Below, piece after piece: positions 1 through 9,436 of a stretch of 64,000 nt of DNA. This DNA is from Rhizobium sp. (lineage in GTDB: Bacteria; Pseudomonadota; Alphaproteobacteria; Rhizobiales; Rhizobiaceae). The notes below the pieces were generated by a model. The model had not been told where the DNA came from, ran no database searches, and saw nothing but the letters and a program-made list of their open reading frames with translations. Position numbers and translations under genes: made by a program. The first letter of the stretch is position 1; the number at the start of each line of letters is the position of its first letter. The stretch is from NCBI GenBank assembly GCA_002796995.1, contig PEKW01000006.1, positions 682,627 to 746,626 of the forward strand, in the 5' to 3' direction.

Positions 1-152
1 AAGGTCGGGACGCCGGCATAGGGCGCCGCCCGGGTGCCGTTCTGGAAGATCTTGGCGCCGACCTTGGCGAACTTCGGATCGAAGATCTCGCCGGCATTGT
101 CGCCGCCATATTTGGCGCGCAGGTCCGCAAGCTTCTTTTCGTCGAACGTCAT
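1..152 (-). CDS. Agmatinase-like ureohydrolase, 5' end only
   Basis: Only the first 50 codons are in the window; the gene runs off the left edge. The ATG is at 152-150. The N-terminus reads MTFDEKKLADLRAKYGG and continues through an IFDPKFAKVGAKIFQNG stretch to RAAPYAGVPT. That pattern (short charged leader, then an APYAG-P-T segment before the catalytic fold) resembles alphaproteobacterial agmatinase/arginase-family proteins, which hydrolyse agmatine to putrescine and urea. None of the manganese-binding motifs is inside the window, so the family assignment rests on N-terminal resemblance alone. The gene is divergent from the LysR regulator at 324, with 171 bp between them, so that regulator could control it. 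Another ureohydrolase such as guanidinobutyrase is possible. Confidence 0.6.
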   Translation of the reverse strand, partial: MTFDEKKLADLRAKYGGDNAGEIFDPKFAKVGAKIFQNGTRAAPYAGVPT

Positions 153-323
153 CTCATCACCCTCTTCGCATGCGCACGATGGCAGGCCTTTCGTGCAACG
201 ACTGTTTATGCGGCAGATCGTCGGCCTGCCTTTAATGTGAGCATTAATTCGCAAAGCCTATGGAAATGCAATTCACGATGTTATAGCAATCCTTGTGAGA
301 AAAATTCATAGAGTCGTTCCCTG

Positions 324-1334
324 ATGTCGAACCGCCTGCCGCCGCTCAACCCGCTCCGCGCCTTCGAGGCGGCGGCCCGGCGCGGCTCGATTTCGGCGGC
401 CGCGCGCGAGCTGAACGTCACCCACGGGGCCGTCAGCCACCAGATCAAGACGCTGGAGGAAACGCTGAAGGCGGCCCTGTTCGAGCGCGGCGGCAAACGG
501 CTGAAACTGACGCCGCAGGGCGCCCTGCTGCTGCCGGCCGTCTCGTCGGCCTTCGACGGCATTGCCGCCGCAACTGCACTGATGAACCGGCCGTCGACAA
601 GCGGACGGTTGCGCATTTCCTGCGTGCCTGCCCTCCTGTCGTTCTGGCTCATTCCACGGATGAACGCCTTCTCCGAGCAATATCCGGAGATCAGCCTCAA
701 GCTCTCGTCGAGCAATGATGCGGATCTCATCCACTCGCCCGACATCGACGTCGCCATTCTCTACGGCCCCGGCGGCTGGCGCGACTGCTGGACACGCCAG
801 TGGAGCACGCTCCAGCTCTTCCCCGTCGTTTCGCCCTCGCTTCTCAACTCGCGCCCGCTGCGCTCGATCCGCGACCTGCGCGATCACGTGCTGCTGCACG
901 GCGACGACGGCCGGGAATGGAACACCTGGCTCGCCGCCGCCGACCAGTTGGACATGCCGCGCGGGCGGGAACACTTCATGAGCGATGCGCGGCTCTCGAT
1001 CGAGGCCGCGCGCCACGGCCAGGGGGTGGCACTGGGCGACAGCATCACCGCCTCCAGCCTGATTGCCGCGGGCGAGCTGATCATTCCCTTCGATCTCTCC
1101 GTGCCCGCCTCGGACGCGTTCTACGTCGCGACCCGCAACGAAATGCGCGCCGCGCCGATCGTGCGCGTCTTCATCGACTGGCTGTTTGCCACGCTGGAAA
1201 ACGAGCGCAGTTCGCAGCCGAGCCCGGCGATCCGCCAGGCCGGACGCAGCCGGGCGCCGCGTGCCACCAAGGTGGCGCCGGCCCTCGAGACGACCCTTTC
1301 CGACACCGGCGAGACCGCCGACCAGACCCCTTGA
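324..1334 (+). CDS. LysR-family transcriptional regulator, GcvA-like
   Basis: A 336-residue LysR-type regulator. The winged helix-turn-helix occupies about residues 8-70 (LRAFEAAARRGSISAAAREL, then THGAVSHQIKTLE), followed by a periplasmic-binding-protein-like effector domain from about 90 to 300. The PLNPLRAFEAAAR start and the SVSHQI-like recognition helix are typical of the GcvA subgroup. The last 35 residues are polar and Ala/Arg/Pro rich, a tail beyond the usual end of the family. It lies between a divergent agmatinase-like gene and a downstream aminotransferase whose ATG is 17 bp after its stop. Members often regulate an adjacent divergent gene and themselves, so a role in amine or amino-acid metabolism is plausible but not shown. 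Confidence 0.88.
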   Translation: MSNRLPPLNPLRAFEAAARRGSISAAARELNVTHGAVSHQIKTLEETLKAALFERGGKRLKLTPQGALLLPAVSSAFDGIAAATALMNRPSTSGRLRISCVPALLSFWLIPRMNAFSEQYPEISLKLSSSNDADLIHSPDIDVAILYGPGGWRDCWTRQWSTLQLFPVVSPSLLNSRPLRSIRDLRDHVLLHGDDGREWNTWLAAADQLDMPRGREHFMSDARLSIEAARHGQGVALGDSITASSLIAAGELIIPFDLSVPASDAFYVATRNEMRAAPIVRVFIDWLFATLENERSSQPSPAIRQAGRSRAPRATKVAPALETTLSDTGETADQTP

Positions 1335-1351
1335 AACAAACGAGCAAGACA

Positions 1352-2527
1352 ATGCCTGCACCCGCCTTCAACCCGCTGATTTCCCGCCTCTCGCCGCCGC
1401 CCGTCCCCTCGGTCTTCGCCTGGGCGCGCGCCTATGACGGCGCCCGTGGCCCGCTGATCGACTTCAGCCAGGCCGTGCCCGGCTATCCGCCGCATCCCGA
1501 CATGCTGACCTGGCTCGGCGAGACGGCCGCATCGCGCGCCTACGCCGGCTACGGTCCGATCGAAGGGGAGAGTGATCTGCGCACCGCCTATGCGGCCGAA
1601 ATGGCGGAAGTCTACGGCGCGGCCGTCGGGATGGAGAACATTCACATCACCTCGGGCTGCAACCAGGCTTTCATGGCGGCCGCCATGGCGGTCGCCGGAC
1701 CGGGCGAAGCGGTGGCGCTGACCAATCCCTATTATTTCAACCAGGAAACCACGCTGGCCATGATGGGCGTCGAGCGCCGCCTGCTGTGGCTCGATGCGGC
1801 CGGCGGTTTCGTGCCGGACATCGGCACGGTCAGGAAGATCCTCGCGACCGGCGTCAAGGCGCTCGGATTGGTTTCGCCCAACAATCCGACTGGGGCGATC
1901 TATCCGGCCGGACTTCTGCGCGAGATCTTCGACGCCTGCCGCGCGGCTGGCGCCTGGCTGATGCTGGACGAGACCTATCGCGACTTCCTGCCCGAAGGCC
2001 AGCGCCCGCACGATCTCCTCGGTGTTCCCGGCTGGGAGGACAACCTGATCCTGCTCTACTCCTTCTCCAAGTCCTTCTGCATTCCCGGCCATCGCCTCGG
2101 TGCAGTCACGGCTGGACCGAAGGCCGTCGCGGAAATCGCCAAGGTGATGGACAACCTGCAGATCTGCGCACCGCGCGCGCCGCAGGCCTCCGTCGCCCGC
2201 GCCATCCCGGCGCTGAAGGACTGGCGCAATGTCAACCGCGCCGAGATCGCCAGCCGCGCCGACACGCTGCGCGCCGTCATGGCCGAGCTGCCGGACTGGA
2301 AGATGGATTCGATCGGCGCCTATTTCGCCTTCATCCGCCATCCCTTTGCCGGCACGCCCTCGGCCGAGGTGGCGGAAAAGCTGGCGCGCCAGGCCGGCGT
2401 GGTCTGCATTCCCGGCGCCTATTTCGGCGAGGGCCAGGAAAACTACCTGCGCTTCGCCTTCGCCAATGCCGACAGCCCGACCATCGCCTCGCTGGCCGAC
2501 CGCCTCGCCGGCTTCACCCTCGGCTAA
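1352..2527 (+). CDS. Class I/II PLP-dependent aminotransferase
   Basis: A 391-residue fold-type I aminotransferase. Visible hallmarks are the SPNNPTGA segment near residue 175, the DETYRDF motif near 206, and the PLP lysine K240 in YSFSKSFCIPGHRLG. The frame is open far upstream through the LysR gene. The ATG at 1352 gives a protein of the normal family length (about 390) beginning just before the fold, and it follows the LysR stop by 17 bp. The amino donor cannot be told from sequence. Annotations of similar proteins range from aspartate to generic class I/II aminotransferase. It is cotranscribable with the LysR regulator and the flavoprotein downstream. Confidence 0.88.
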   Translation: MPAPAFNPLISRLSPPPVPSVFAWARAYDGARGPLIDFSQAVPGYPPHPDMLTWLGETAASRAYAGYGPIEGESDLRTAYAAEMAEVYGAAVGMENIHITSGCNQAFMAAAMAVAGPGEAVALTNPYYFNQETTLAMMGVERRLLWLDAAGGFVPDIGTVRKILATGVKALGLVSPNNPTGAIYPAGLLREIFDACRAAGAWLMLDETYRDFLPEGQRPHDLLGVPGWEDNLILLYSFSKSFCIPGHRLGAVTAGPKAVAEIAKVMDNLQICAPRAPQASVARAIPALKDWRNVNRAEIASRADTLRAVMAELPDWKMDSIGAYFAFIRHPFAGTPSAEVAEKLARQAGVVCIPGAYFGEGQENYLRFAFANADSPTIASLADRLAGFTLG

Positions 2528-2551
2528 GCCGCGACAAGGAACATCGATCCC

Positions 2552-3763
2552 ATGGCGGTAAAGCGCATCGCGATCATCGGCGGAGGACCGGCCGGCCTGA
2601 TGGCCGCCGAGCAGCTGTCCCGCGCCGGCCACACGGTCACGGTCTACGAGGCCATGCCGACGGTGGCGCGCAAGTTCCTGCTCGCCGGCAAGTCGGGTCT
2701 GAACATCACCCATGCCGAACCCTATGAGCGCTTCGTCACCCGCTTCGGCACGGCGGCGCAATGGCTTCGCCCGATGCTCGACGGCTTCACGCCTGAGGAA
2801 GTGCGCGACTGGGCGGACGGCCTCGGCACCGAGACCTTCACCGGCACATCGGGCCGCGTCTTTCCCACAGTGATGAAGGCCTCCCCCCTGCTGCGGGCCT
2901 GGCTGAAGCGGCTGGAGACACAGGGCGTGACGATCCTCACCCGCCATCGCTGGATCGGCTTCGACGGCAATGCCTGCCGGATCGACACGCCGCAGGGACC
3001 GGAGACCGTCGAGGCCGACGCCGTACTTCTGGCGCTCGGCGGCGCAAGCTGGCCGCGGCTCGGATCGGACGCGGTGTGGGTGCCATGGCTCCAGGCCCAG
3101 GGCGTCGAAGTCGCCCCCTTCCGCCCCGCCAATTGCGGCTTCGACTGCGCCTTCAGCGAAAGCTTTGCCGAACGTTTCGCCGGAGAGCCGGTCAAATCGG
3201 TCACTGCGACCAGCGCCGCCGGCACCACGCAAGGCGAGTTCGTCATCAGCCGCAACGGCATCGAGGGCAGCCTGATCTACGCCCATGCCAGCGCGTTGCG
3301 CGACGCATTGCAGAAGGACGGCACGGCCAGCCTGGTTCTCGACCTCGCTCCCGGCCGGACCGTCGACAAGCTTGCCCGCGACCTGGAACGCCAAGACGCA
3401 AAGGCGAGCTTTTCCAACCGCTTGCGCAAGGGTACCGGCCTCGACGGGGTCAAGGCCGCACTGGTCAGGGAACTGGCTCCCGACGCCAATCGTCTCGACG
3501 CCCGGCGCCTCGCCGAAACGATCAAGTCGCTGCCTCTACCGGTCGTTTCGCCCCGGCCGATCGCCGAGGCGATCTCATCGGCCGGCGGCATCACCTTCGA
3601 CAGCGTCGACGAGAACCTGATGCTGAAAGCCCTGCCCGGCACCTTCGTCGCCGGCGAGATGCTGGACTGGGAGGCGCCGACCGGCGGCTATCTGCTGACC
3701 GCCTGCCTTGCCAGCGGACGAAGCGCTGCTCGCGGCATCGAAGACTGGTTGAAGAAAGCCTAG
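2552..3763 (+). CDS. TIGR03862/HI0933-type flavoprotein (NAD(P)/FAD-dependent oxidoreductase)
   Basis: A 403-residue flavoprotein of the HI0933/BaiN superfamily. The N-terminus has the FAD dinucleotide-binding motif (IIGGGPAGLMAAE, residues 7-19). It is followed by the KFLLAGKSGLNITH segment that is diagnostic for this group, where Gly and Asn residues contact the flavin. A C-terminal GGYLLTACLASGR motif near 380 completes the FAD site, and TGGV/GGI-type motifs (AISSAGGITF) lie just before it. The family is widespread but poorly characterised; the related protein BaiN is linked to bile-acid 7-dehydroxylation in gut bacteria, which is unlikely to be its role here. The gene starts 24 bp after the aminotransferase stop and is probably in the same operon. 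Confidence 0.85.
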   Translation: MAVKRIAIIGGGPAGLMAAEQLSRAGHTVTVYEAMPTVARKFLLAGKSGLNITHAEPYERFVTRFGTAAQWLRPMLDGFTPEEVRDWADGLGTETFTGTSGRVFPTVMKASPLLRAWLKRLETQGVTILTRHRWIGFDGNACRIDTPQGPETVEADAVLLALGGASWPRLGSDAVWVPWLQAQGVEVAPFRPANCGFDCAFSESFAERFAGEPVKSVTATSAAGTTQGEFVISRNGIEGSLIYAHASALRDALQKDGTASLVLDLAPGRTVDKLARDLERQDAKASFSNRLRKGTGLDGVKAALVRELAPDANRLDARRLAETIKSLPLPVVSPRPIAEAISSAGGITFDSVDENLMLKALPGTFVAGEMLDWEAPTGGYLLTACLASGRSAARGIEDWLKKA

Positions 3764-3937
3764 CGCCACGAAGTTCGATCCCGCCACGGACATGCGCCCC
3801 GACTATGCCGCTCGGCCGACGGCGCGCGCGCCCCTAGGTTCGCCGGAGCTGACGCTTTGACGCTGCAGCAGGGCTGGCCTACGCTCACGCGTGCGAGGGC
3901 GGCGCGATCGGGCGCCGCCGGGAGGAAACCAAAACCG

Positions 3938-4741
3938 ATGAAATTTGCCCTCAATCACATGACCGCACCCGCCATGCCGGTCGCCGATTTTTTCGCCCTT
4001 GCAATCTCGCTCGGCATCACCGCCGTCGAGATCCGCAACGACCTTGCCGACAACGCCATCCTCGACGGCACCGCACCCGCGGAAATCCGCAGACTGGCGG
4101 CGGATCGCGGCGTGGAAATCATCTCGATCAACGCGCTGCAGCGCTTCAACGAATGGACCGATGCGCGCGCAGGGGAAGCCGATGAACTGATCGCCTATGC
4201 CCGCGATTGCGGCGCCAAGGCCCTGGTCCTGGTGCCGAAGAACGACGGCACGGGCCTAAAGGACGGCGAGCGCCAGCAGAACCTGCGCGAAGCACTCTCG
4301 GCGTTGAAGCCGCGCCTCGAAGCGACCGGCGTGATCGGCCTGGTCGAGCCGCTCGGCTTTGCCGTCTGCTCGCTACGTTCCAAGCAGGAGGCGGCCGACG
4401 CGATTCGTGAGGTCGGCGGGGAGAACGTGTTCCGGCTCGTCCACGACACCTTCCACCATCACCTCGCCGGAGAACCCGCGATCTTTCCGGCGTTGACGGG
4501 GCTCGTCCACATCTCCGGCGTCACTGATCCCTCCGTCGCCGTCGCCGACATGCGCGACAGCCATCGTGTCCTCGTCGACCCCGCCGACCGGCTCGACAAT
4601 ATCGGTCAGATTCTTGCCCTGCAGGCCGCCGGCTATAACGGCCCCTTTTCCTTCGAGCCATTCGCCGACAGCGTCCATGCGCTCAGCGATCCAAGCGCTG
4701 CGGTGAAGGCCAGCATGGACTACATTAGGGCCGCCATCTGA
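3938..4741 (+). CDS. iolI: IolI-like sugar phosphate isomerase/epimerase (TIM barrel)
   Basis: A 267-residue xylose-isomerase-like TIM-barrel protein. It begins MKFALNHMTAP and contains VEIRNDLAD near 33-41, SINALQRFN near 64-72 and HDTFHHHLAGE near 168-178. These follow the order of metal- and substrate-binding strands in 2-keto-myo-inositol isomerase IolI, which interconverts inosose isomers. The ATG at 3938 is chosen because GGAGG sits at 3921-3925; the open frame extends further upstream without a better start. A 9-bp stem-loop follows directly. The gene immediately precedes an inositol-type ABC importer on the same strand, which supports an inositol role. A generic sugar epimerase of the same fold cannot be excluded. 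Confidence 0.72.
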   Translation: MKFALNHMTAPAMPVADFFALAISLGITAVEIRNDLADNAILDGTAPAEIRRLAADRGVEIISINALQRFNEWTDARAGEADELIAYARDCGAKALVLVPKNDGTGLKDGERQQNLREALSALKPRLEATGVIGLVEPLGFAVCSLRSKQEAADAIREVGGENVFRLVHDTFHHHLAGEPAIFPALTGLVHISGVTDPSVAVADMRDSHRVLVDPADRLDNIGQILALQAAGYNGPFSFEPFADSVHALSDPSAAVKASMDYIRAAI

Positions 4742-4750
4742 TCCTGGCGC

Positions 4751-4779
4751 GGGCGGGAGTTCGACAGAGTCTCCCGCCC
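4751..4779 (+). terminator. Stem-loop after iolI-like gene
   Basis: Arms GGGCGGGAG (4751-4759) and CTCCCGCCC (4771-4779) pair perfectly over 9 bp around an 11-nt loop, beginning 10 bp after the stop codon at 4741. No U-tract follows, so it may be a weak terminator or an mRNA 3'-end stabiliser. Confidence 0.45.
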
Positions 4780-5147
4780 ACCAGGCCAACGTGCTCGCGT
4801 CCGCCCCTAAGCTTCTGCCTACCCGGGCGCCACGCACAAACCCCTCATCCGCGCAACCGAAACGCTCCGAAGCAAATGGAATGGAAATTCCATTCCATCG
4901 GTCGGCCGTCGGCCGCGTTTTTTCCCGGATTTCCAGCGCTCTAACGGAAATCTGCTGTGGGGGAGTGCAAGCGCCGTTGACGCACGGCCCAAAAAATGGA
5001 ATAAATTATCTGCATTTCAGGGTCAGCGGTCTATTCATTCCGTTTTATCCGACGCGTCGGGAGCGCGAAGCAAGTGCAAGGTCGGCCCGAACGGGCGACC
5101 TCCGGCAGGAGAAGGTGGAGCCGGACACCATCTGAGGAGGAGATACC
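4780..5147 (+). promoter_or_regulatory. Intergenic region upstream of inositol ABC operon
   Basis: This 368-bp stretch has no convincing gene and is less GC-rich than its flanks, especially around 4985-5045. It holds the long palindrome described separately at 4876-4898. It ends with a GAGGAG ribosome-binding site (5133-5138) ahead of the ATG at 5148. Promoter boxes cannot be assigned with confidence by eye; the transcription start probably lies between the palindrome and 5050. Confidence 0.55.
4876..4898. promoter_or_regulatory. Putative IolR operator (23-bp palindrome)
   Basis: Two 11-bp arms (4876-4886 and 4888-4898) form a perfect inverted repeat around one central A. Inside are two overlapping GGAA-N6-TTCC motifs: GGAA at 4878 with TTCC at 4888, and GGAA at 4883 with TTCC at 4893. 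GGAA-N6-TTCC is the published recognition motif for the RpiR-type repressor IolR of Sinorhizobium. Its position 250 bp upstream of the inositol-binding protein gene fits control of the importer by the iolR gene of this window. Confidence 0.68.
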
Positions 5148-6077
5148 ATGAAGAAGTTTATTCTGGGCGCCGCCATGTCCGTTCTGTTGAGCACGGCCGC
5201 CCATGCCGAGACCGTCGGCGTATCGATGGCGCTGTTCGACGACAATTTCCTGACCGTGCTTCGCAACGGCATGCAGGATTATGCCAAGACGCTCGACGGC
5301 GTGACGCTGCAGGTCGAAGACGCGCAGAACGACGTCGCCAAGCAGCAGAGCCAGATCCAGAACTTCATCGCCGCTGGCGTCGATGCGATCATCGTCAACC
5401 CGGTCGACACCGATGCGACCGTCGCCATGTCGAAGATCGCTGCCGATGCCGGCATTCCGCTGGTCTATGTCAACCGCGAACCGGTCAACGTCAACGAACT
5501 GCCGGACAAGCAGTCCTTCGTCGCCTCGGAAGAAATCGTCGCCGGCACGCTGGAAGCCAAGGAAGTCTGCCGTCTGCTCGGCGGCAAGGGCAAGGCCGTC
5601 GTCATGATGGGCGAACTGTCCAACCAGGGTGCCCGCATGCGCACCAAGGCCGTCCATGACGTCGTCGCCACCGACGACTGCAAGGGCATCGAGATCGTCG
5701 AGGAACAGACCGCCAACTGGCAGCGCACGCAGGGCGCCGACCTGGTGACCAACTGGCTGTCGAGCGGGCTGGAGTTCAACGCCGTCATCGCCAACAATGA
5801 CGAAATGGCGATCGGCGCGGTGCAGGCGCTGAAGGCTGCCGGCAAGGACATGAAGGACTATGTTGTCGCCGGTGTCGACGCCACCCAGGACGCGCTTGCC
5901 GCCATGGAAGCCGGCGACCTCGACGTCACGGTCTTCCAGAACGCCGCCGGCCAGGGCAAAGGCGCGCTTGATGCGGCCCTGAAGATCGCCAAGGGCGAAA
6001 GCGTCGAGAAGAAGGTCTACATTCCCTTCGAACTCGTCACGCCGGAAAACCTCAAGGACTACCAGGCCAAGAACTGA
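5148..6077 (+). CDS. ibpA: Inositol-type ABC transporter substrate-binding protein
   Basis: A 309-residue periplasmic sugar-binding protein of the RbsB/peripla_BP_4 type. It has a clear signal peptide (MKKFILGAAMSVLLSTAAHA, cleavage after about residue 20). Two lobes follow, containing the QNFIAAGVDAIIVNPVDTDA segment near 75 and FNAVIANNDEMAIGAVQALK near 203. Residues Asn, Asp and Arg at these positions line the sugar pocket in the family. The ATG has a strong GAGGAG site upstream. It is the first gene of a three-gene importer next to iol catabolic genes, so myo-inositol (IbpA-like) is the likely ligand; ribose or another sugar is possible from sequence alone. A strong stem-loop follows at 6095-6120. 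Confidence 0.87.
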   Translation: MKKFILGAAMSVLLSTAAHAETVGVSMALFDDNFLTVLRNGMQDYAKTLDGVTLQVEDAQNDVAKQQSQIQNFIAAGVDAIIVNPVDTDATVAMSKIAADAGIPLVYVNREPVNVNELPDKQSFVASEEIVAGTLEAKEVCRLLGGKGKAVVMMGELSNQGARMRTKAVHDVVATDDCKGIEIVEEQTANWQRTQGADLVTNWLSSGLEFNAVIANNDEMAIGAVQALKAAGKDMKDYVVAGVDATQDALAAMEAGDLDVTVFQNAAGQGKGALDAALKIAKGESVEKKVYIPFELVTPENLKDYQAKN

Positions 6078-6094
6078 TCCCCGTTAGGGATCCG

Positions 6095-6120
6095 GGAATG
6101 CGGGCTCCGGCCCGCATTCC
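6095..6120 (+). promoter_or_regulatory. Intra-operon stem-loop between binding protein and ATPase genes
   Basis: GGAATGCGGGC (6095-6105) pairs perfectly with GCCCGCATTCC (6110-6120) around a 4-nt loop. It has no U-tract and lies 17 bp after the binding-protein stop and upstream of the ATPase ribosome-binding site. Such hairpins in transporter operons usually protect the binding-protein message and lower downstream expression. Confidence 0.6.
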
Positions 6121-6148
6121 GACCGCATGAAGCGTGAGGAGATTTGCC

Positions 6149-7687
<1,539 letters not shown>

Positions 7688-7723
7688 GCGGCAGCCGTCC
7701 ACGGACCTTCGAGGGAGGAAGAC

Positions 7724-8752
7724 ATGAACAGCAAGATCCTGACCAAGGGCGAGGTCGACCTGAAGACCGGGCAGCCCCTTCACCGCCGCATCCCGCCGGA
7801 AGCCAATATCCTGTTCGTGCTGATCGGCATCGCGCTGATCTTCGAACTGCTCGGCTGGCTCTTCGTCGGCCAGAGCTTCCTGATGAACCAGCAGCGCCTG
7901 ACGATCATGATCCTGCAGGTCTCGGTGATCGGCATCATCGCCGTCGGCGTAACCCAGGTCATCATCACCGGCGGCATCGACCTCTCCTCCGGTTCGGTCG
8001 TCGGCATGACGGCGATGTTTTCGGCGAGCTTCGCACAGGCCTCGACCTGGCCGCGCGCACTCTATCCGAGCCTGACCGACATGCCCTTCTTCGTGCCAAT
8101 CGCGGTCGGCATCGCCATCGGCCTGCTGGCCGGCTTCATCAACGGCCAGCTGATCGCCCGCACCAAGATCCCGCCCTTCATCGCCACGCTCGGCATGATG
8201 GTTACGGCCCGCGGCATTTCCAAGTGGTACACGAAGGGCCAGCCGGTCTCGGGCCTGAGCGAAGACTTCATCTTCATCGGCACGGGCATTGCCCCGGTCG
8301 TCGTCTTCCTCGTCGTCGCGATCATCTTCCACATCGCCCTGCGCTACACTCGCTACGGCAAGTTCACCTATGCGATCGGCGCCAATGTCCAGGCGGCCCG
8401 CGTCTCGGGCATCAACGTAGAAGCCCACCTGATCAAGGTCTATGCGATCGCCGGCATGCTGGCGGGGCTGGCCGGTGTCGTGACCGCTGCCCGCGCCCAG
8501 ACCGCGCAGGCCGGCATGGGCGTAATGTACGAACTCGATGCGATCGCCGCCGCCGTCATCGGCGGGACGTCGCTTGCCGGCGGCGCCGGCCGCATCACCG
8601 GCACGGTGATCGGCACGATCATCCTCGGCGTCATGACCTCCGGCTTCACCTTCCTTCGGGTCGATGCCTACTACCAGGAGATCATCAAGGGCATGATCAT
8701 CGTTACCGCCGTGGTTGCCGACGTCTACCGGCAGAAGAAGCGCAAGGTCTGA
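7724..8752 (+). CDS. iatP: Inositol-type sugar ABC transporter permease
   Basis: A 342-residue RbsC-like inner-membrane permease with about eight to ten hydrophobic segments. The family signature region GGIDLSSGSVVGM lies near residue 85, and the conserved cytoplasmic loop ITGGIDLS...RYGKFTYAIGANVQAARVSGI near 205-230 contacts the ATPase. The ATG at 7724 has GGGAGGA upstream. It completes the three-gene importer, and a rho-independent terminator follows at 8780-8804. Inositol specificity is inferred from the surrounding iol genes. Confidence 0.9.
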   Translation: MNSKILTKGEVDLKTGQPLHRRIPPEANILFVLIGIALIFELLGWLFVGQSFLMNQQRLTIMILQVSVIGIIAVGVTQVIITGGIDLSSGSVVGMTAMFSASFAQASTWPRALYPSLTDMPFFVPIAVGIAIGLLAGFINGQLIARTKIPPFIATLGMMVTARGISKWYTKGQPVSGLSEDFIFIGTGIAPVVVFLVVAIIFHIALRYTRYGKFTYAIGANVQAARVSGINVEAHLIKVYAIAGMLAGLAGVVTAARAQTAQAGMGVMYELDAIAAAVIGGTSLAGGAGRITGTVIGTIILGVMTSGFTFLRVDAYYQEIIKGMIIVTAVVADVYRQKKRKV

Positions 8753-8779
8753 CAATAACTCCCACCGCGGAAGCCCCCT

Positions 8780-8804
8780 GGCGGCGCCCCGGCGCCGCCT
8801 TTTT
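8780..8804 (+). terminator. Rho-independent terminator of inositol importer operon
   Basis: GGCGGCGCC (8780-8788) pairs perfectly with GGCGCCGCC (8791-8799) and is followed directly by TTTTT, a G and TTTT. It lies 27 bp after the permease stop and before the oppositely oriented DUF3833 gene. Confidence 0.85.
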
Positions 8805-8822
8805 GTTTTCACGGAAGAACGA

Positions 8823-9362
8823 TCAGCGCGACCGTACCTTGCCCTTAGCAGCGCCCGCCTTTTCGAACGACACGACGGTCCTTGCGACCGGCAGGCCGAA
8901 CTTGGTGACGAGCGCGGTGTTGAGCACCGTGCCGTCGCTGCGCAGGACCATCTTGTCGTAGAAGCGGACCTTGTTCGCCTGTTTGGCGGAATCGAGATAG
9001 ACGAGGTAGCTGAAGCGCGCGACATTGCCCTGCAGCGTCACCTTCGTCTCACCGATCACGTCCTCGCGTGTGCCGGAATAGGTGGCGGGGCCGGTCTTGA
9101 CGAAGCGCCAGGTCTTGGTGTCGCGGGTGCCATCTTTGAAGACGAAGTCCTCGCGCAGCGTGAGTGTGCGCCCGTTCCATTTGCCGATGAGATCCACCGT
9201 GAATTGGCGTTTCACGCCGTTGATGGCGCTGAAGGATCCCACCGCCTTGCTCTTGCCGGCAAAGAAACCCTCCAACGTGAACTTGTCGGCGGCGGCGACG
9301 CCGGAGGCAGACAGCATGATGGGCAAGATCAGTGCGAAGAACAGGGAAGCGGTCTTGAACAT
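8823..9362 (-). CDS. Secreted DUF3833-family protein
   Basis: A 179-residue protein with an N-terminal signal peptide (hydrophobic residues 6-23, cleavage near ASGVAAA). A beta-rich domain follows: FTLEGFFAGKSKAVGSF, then IGKWNGRTLTLREDFVFKDG and TWRFVKTGPATYSGTREDV. Alternating polar strands with EDF.F.DG and W.F....G.Y.G..EDV match the DUF3833 pattern, a family of unknown function with a lipocalin-like look. There is no lipobox cysteine, so it should be periplasmic or exported. It is the last gene on the leftward strand after the SDR gene (74-bp gap) and converges on the inositol importer terminator. Confidence 0.72.
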   Translation of the reverse strand: MFKTASLFFALILPIMLSASGVAAADKFTLEGFFAGKSKAVGSFSAINGVKRQFTVDLIGKWNGRTLTLREDFVFKDGTRDTKTWRFVKTGPATYSGTREDVIGETKVTLQGNVARFSYLVYLDSAKQANKVRFYDKMVLRSDGTVLNTALVTKFGLPVARTVVSFEKAGAAKGKVRSR

Positions 9363-9436
9363 GGGGAGGGTTCCTGTGTGAATTCTCTTAGGCCAGTACG
9401 CACCGCAAGCGCCGGCGGATCTTCCGGCCGGTCATG

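Noticed and set aside
34..240. A 68-codon rightward frame at the left edge
   Set aside because: It overlaps the agmatinase-like N-terminus on the other strand and has no recognisable domain or ribosome-binding site.
1121..3394. A 757-codon antisense frame across the aminotransferase and flavoprotein
   Set aside because: It is a composition artefact of high third-position GC; the sense genes have clear catalytic motifs.
3760..3954. A 64-codon leftward frame between the flavoprotein and the iolI-like gene
   Set aside because: It has no ribosome-binding site and no similarity that I recognise, and it spans the GC-rich leader of the iolI-like gene.
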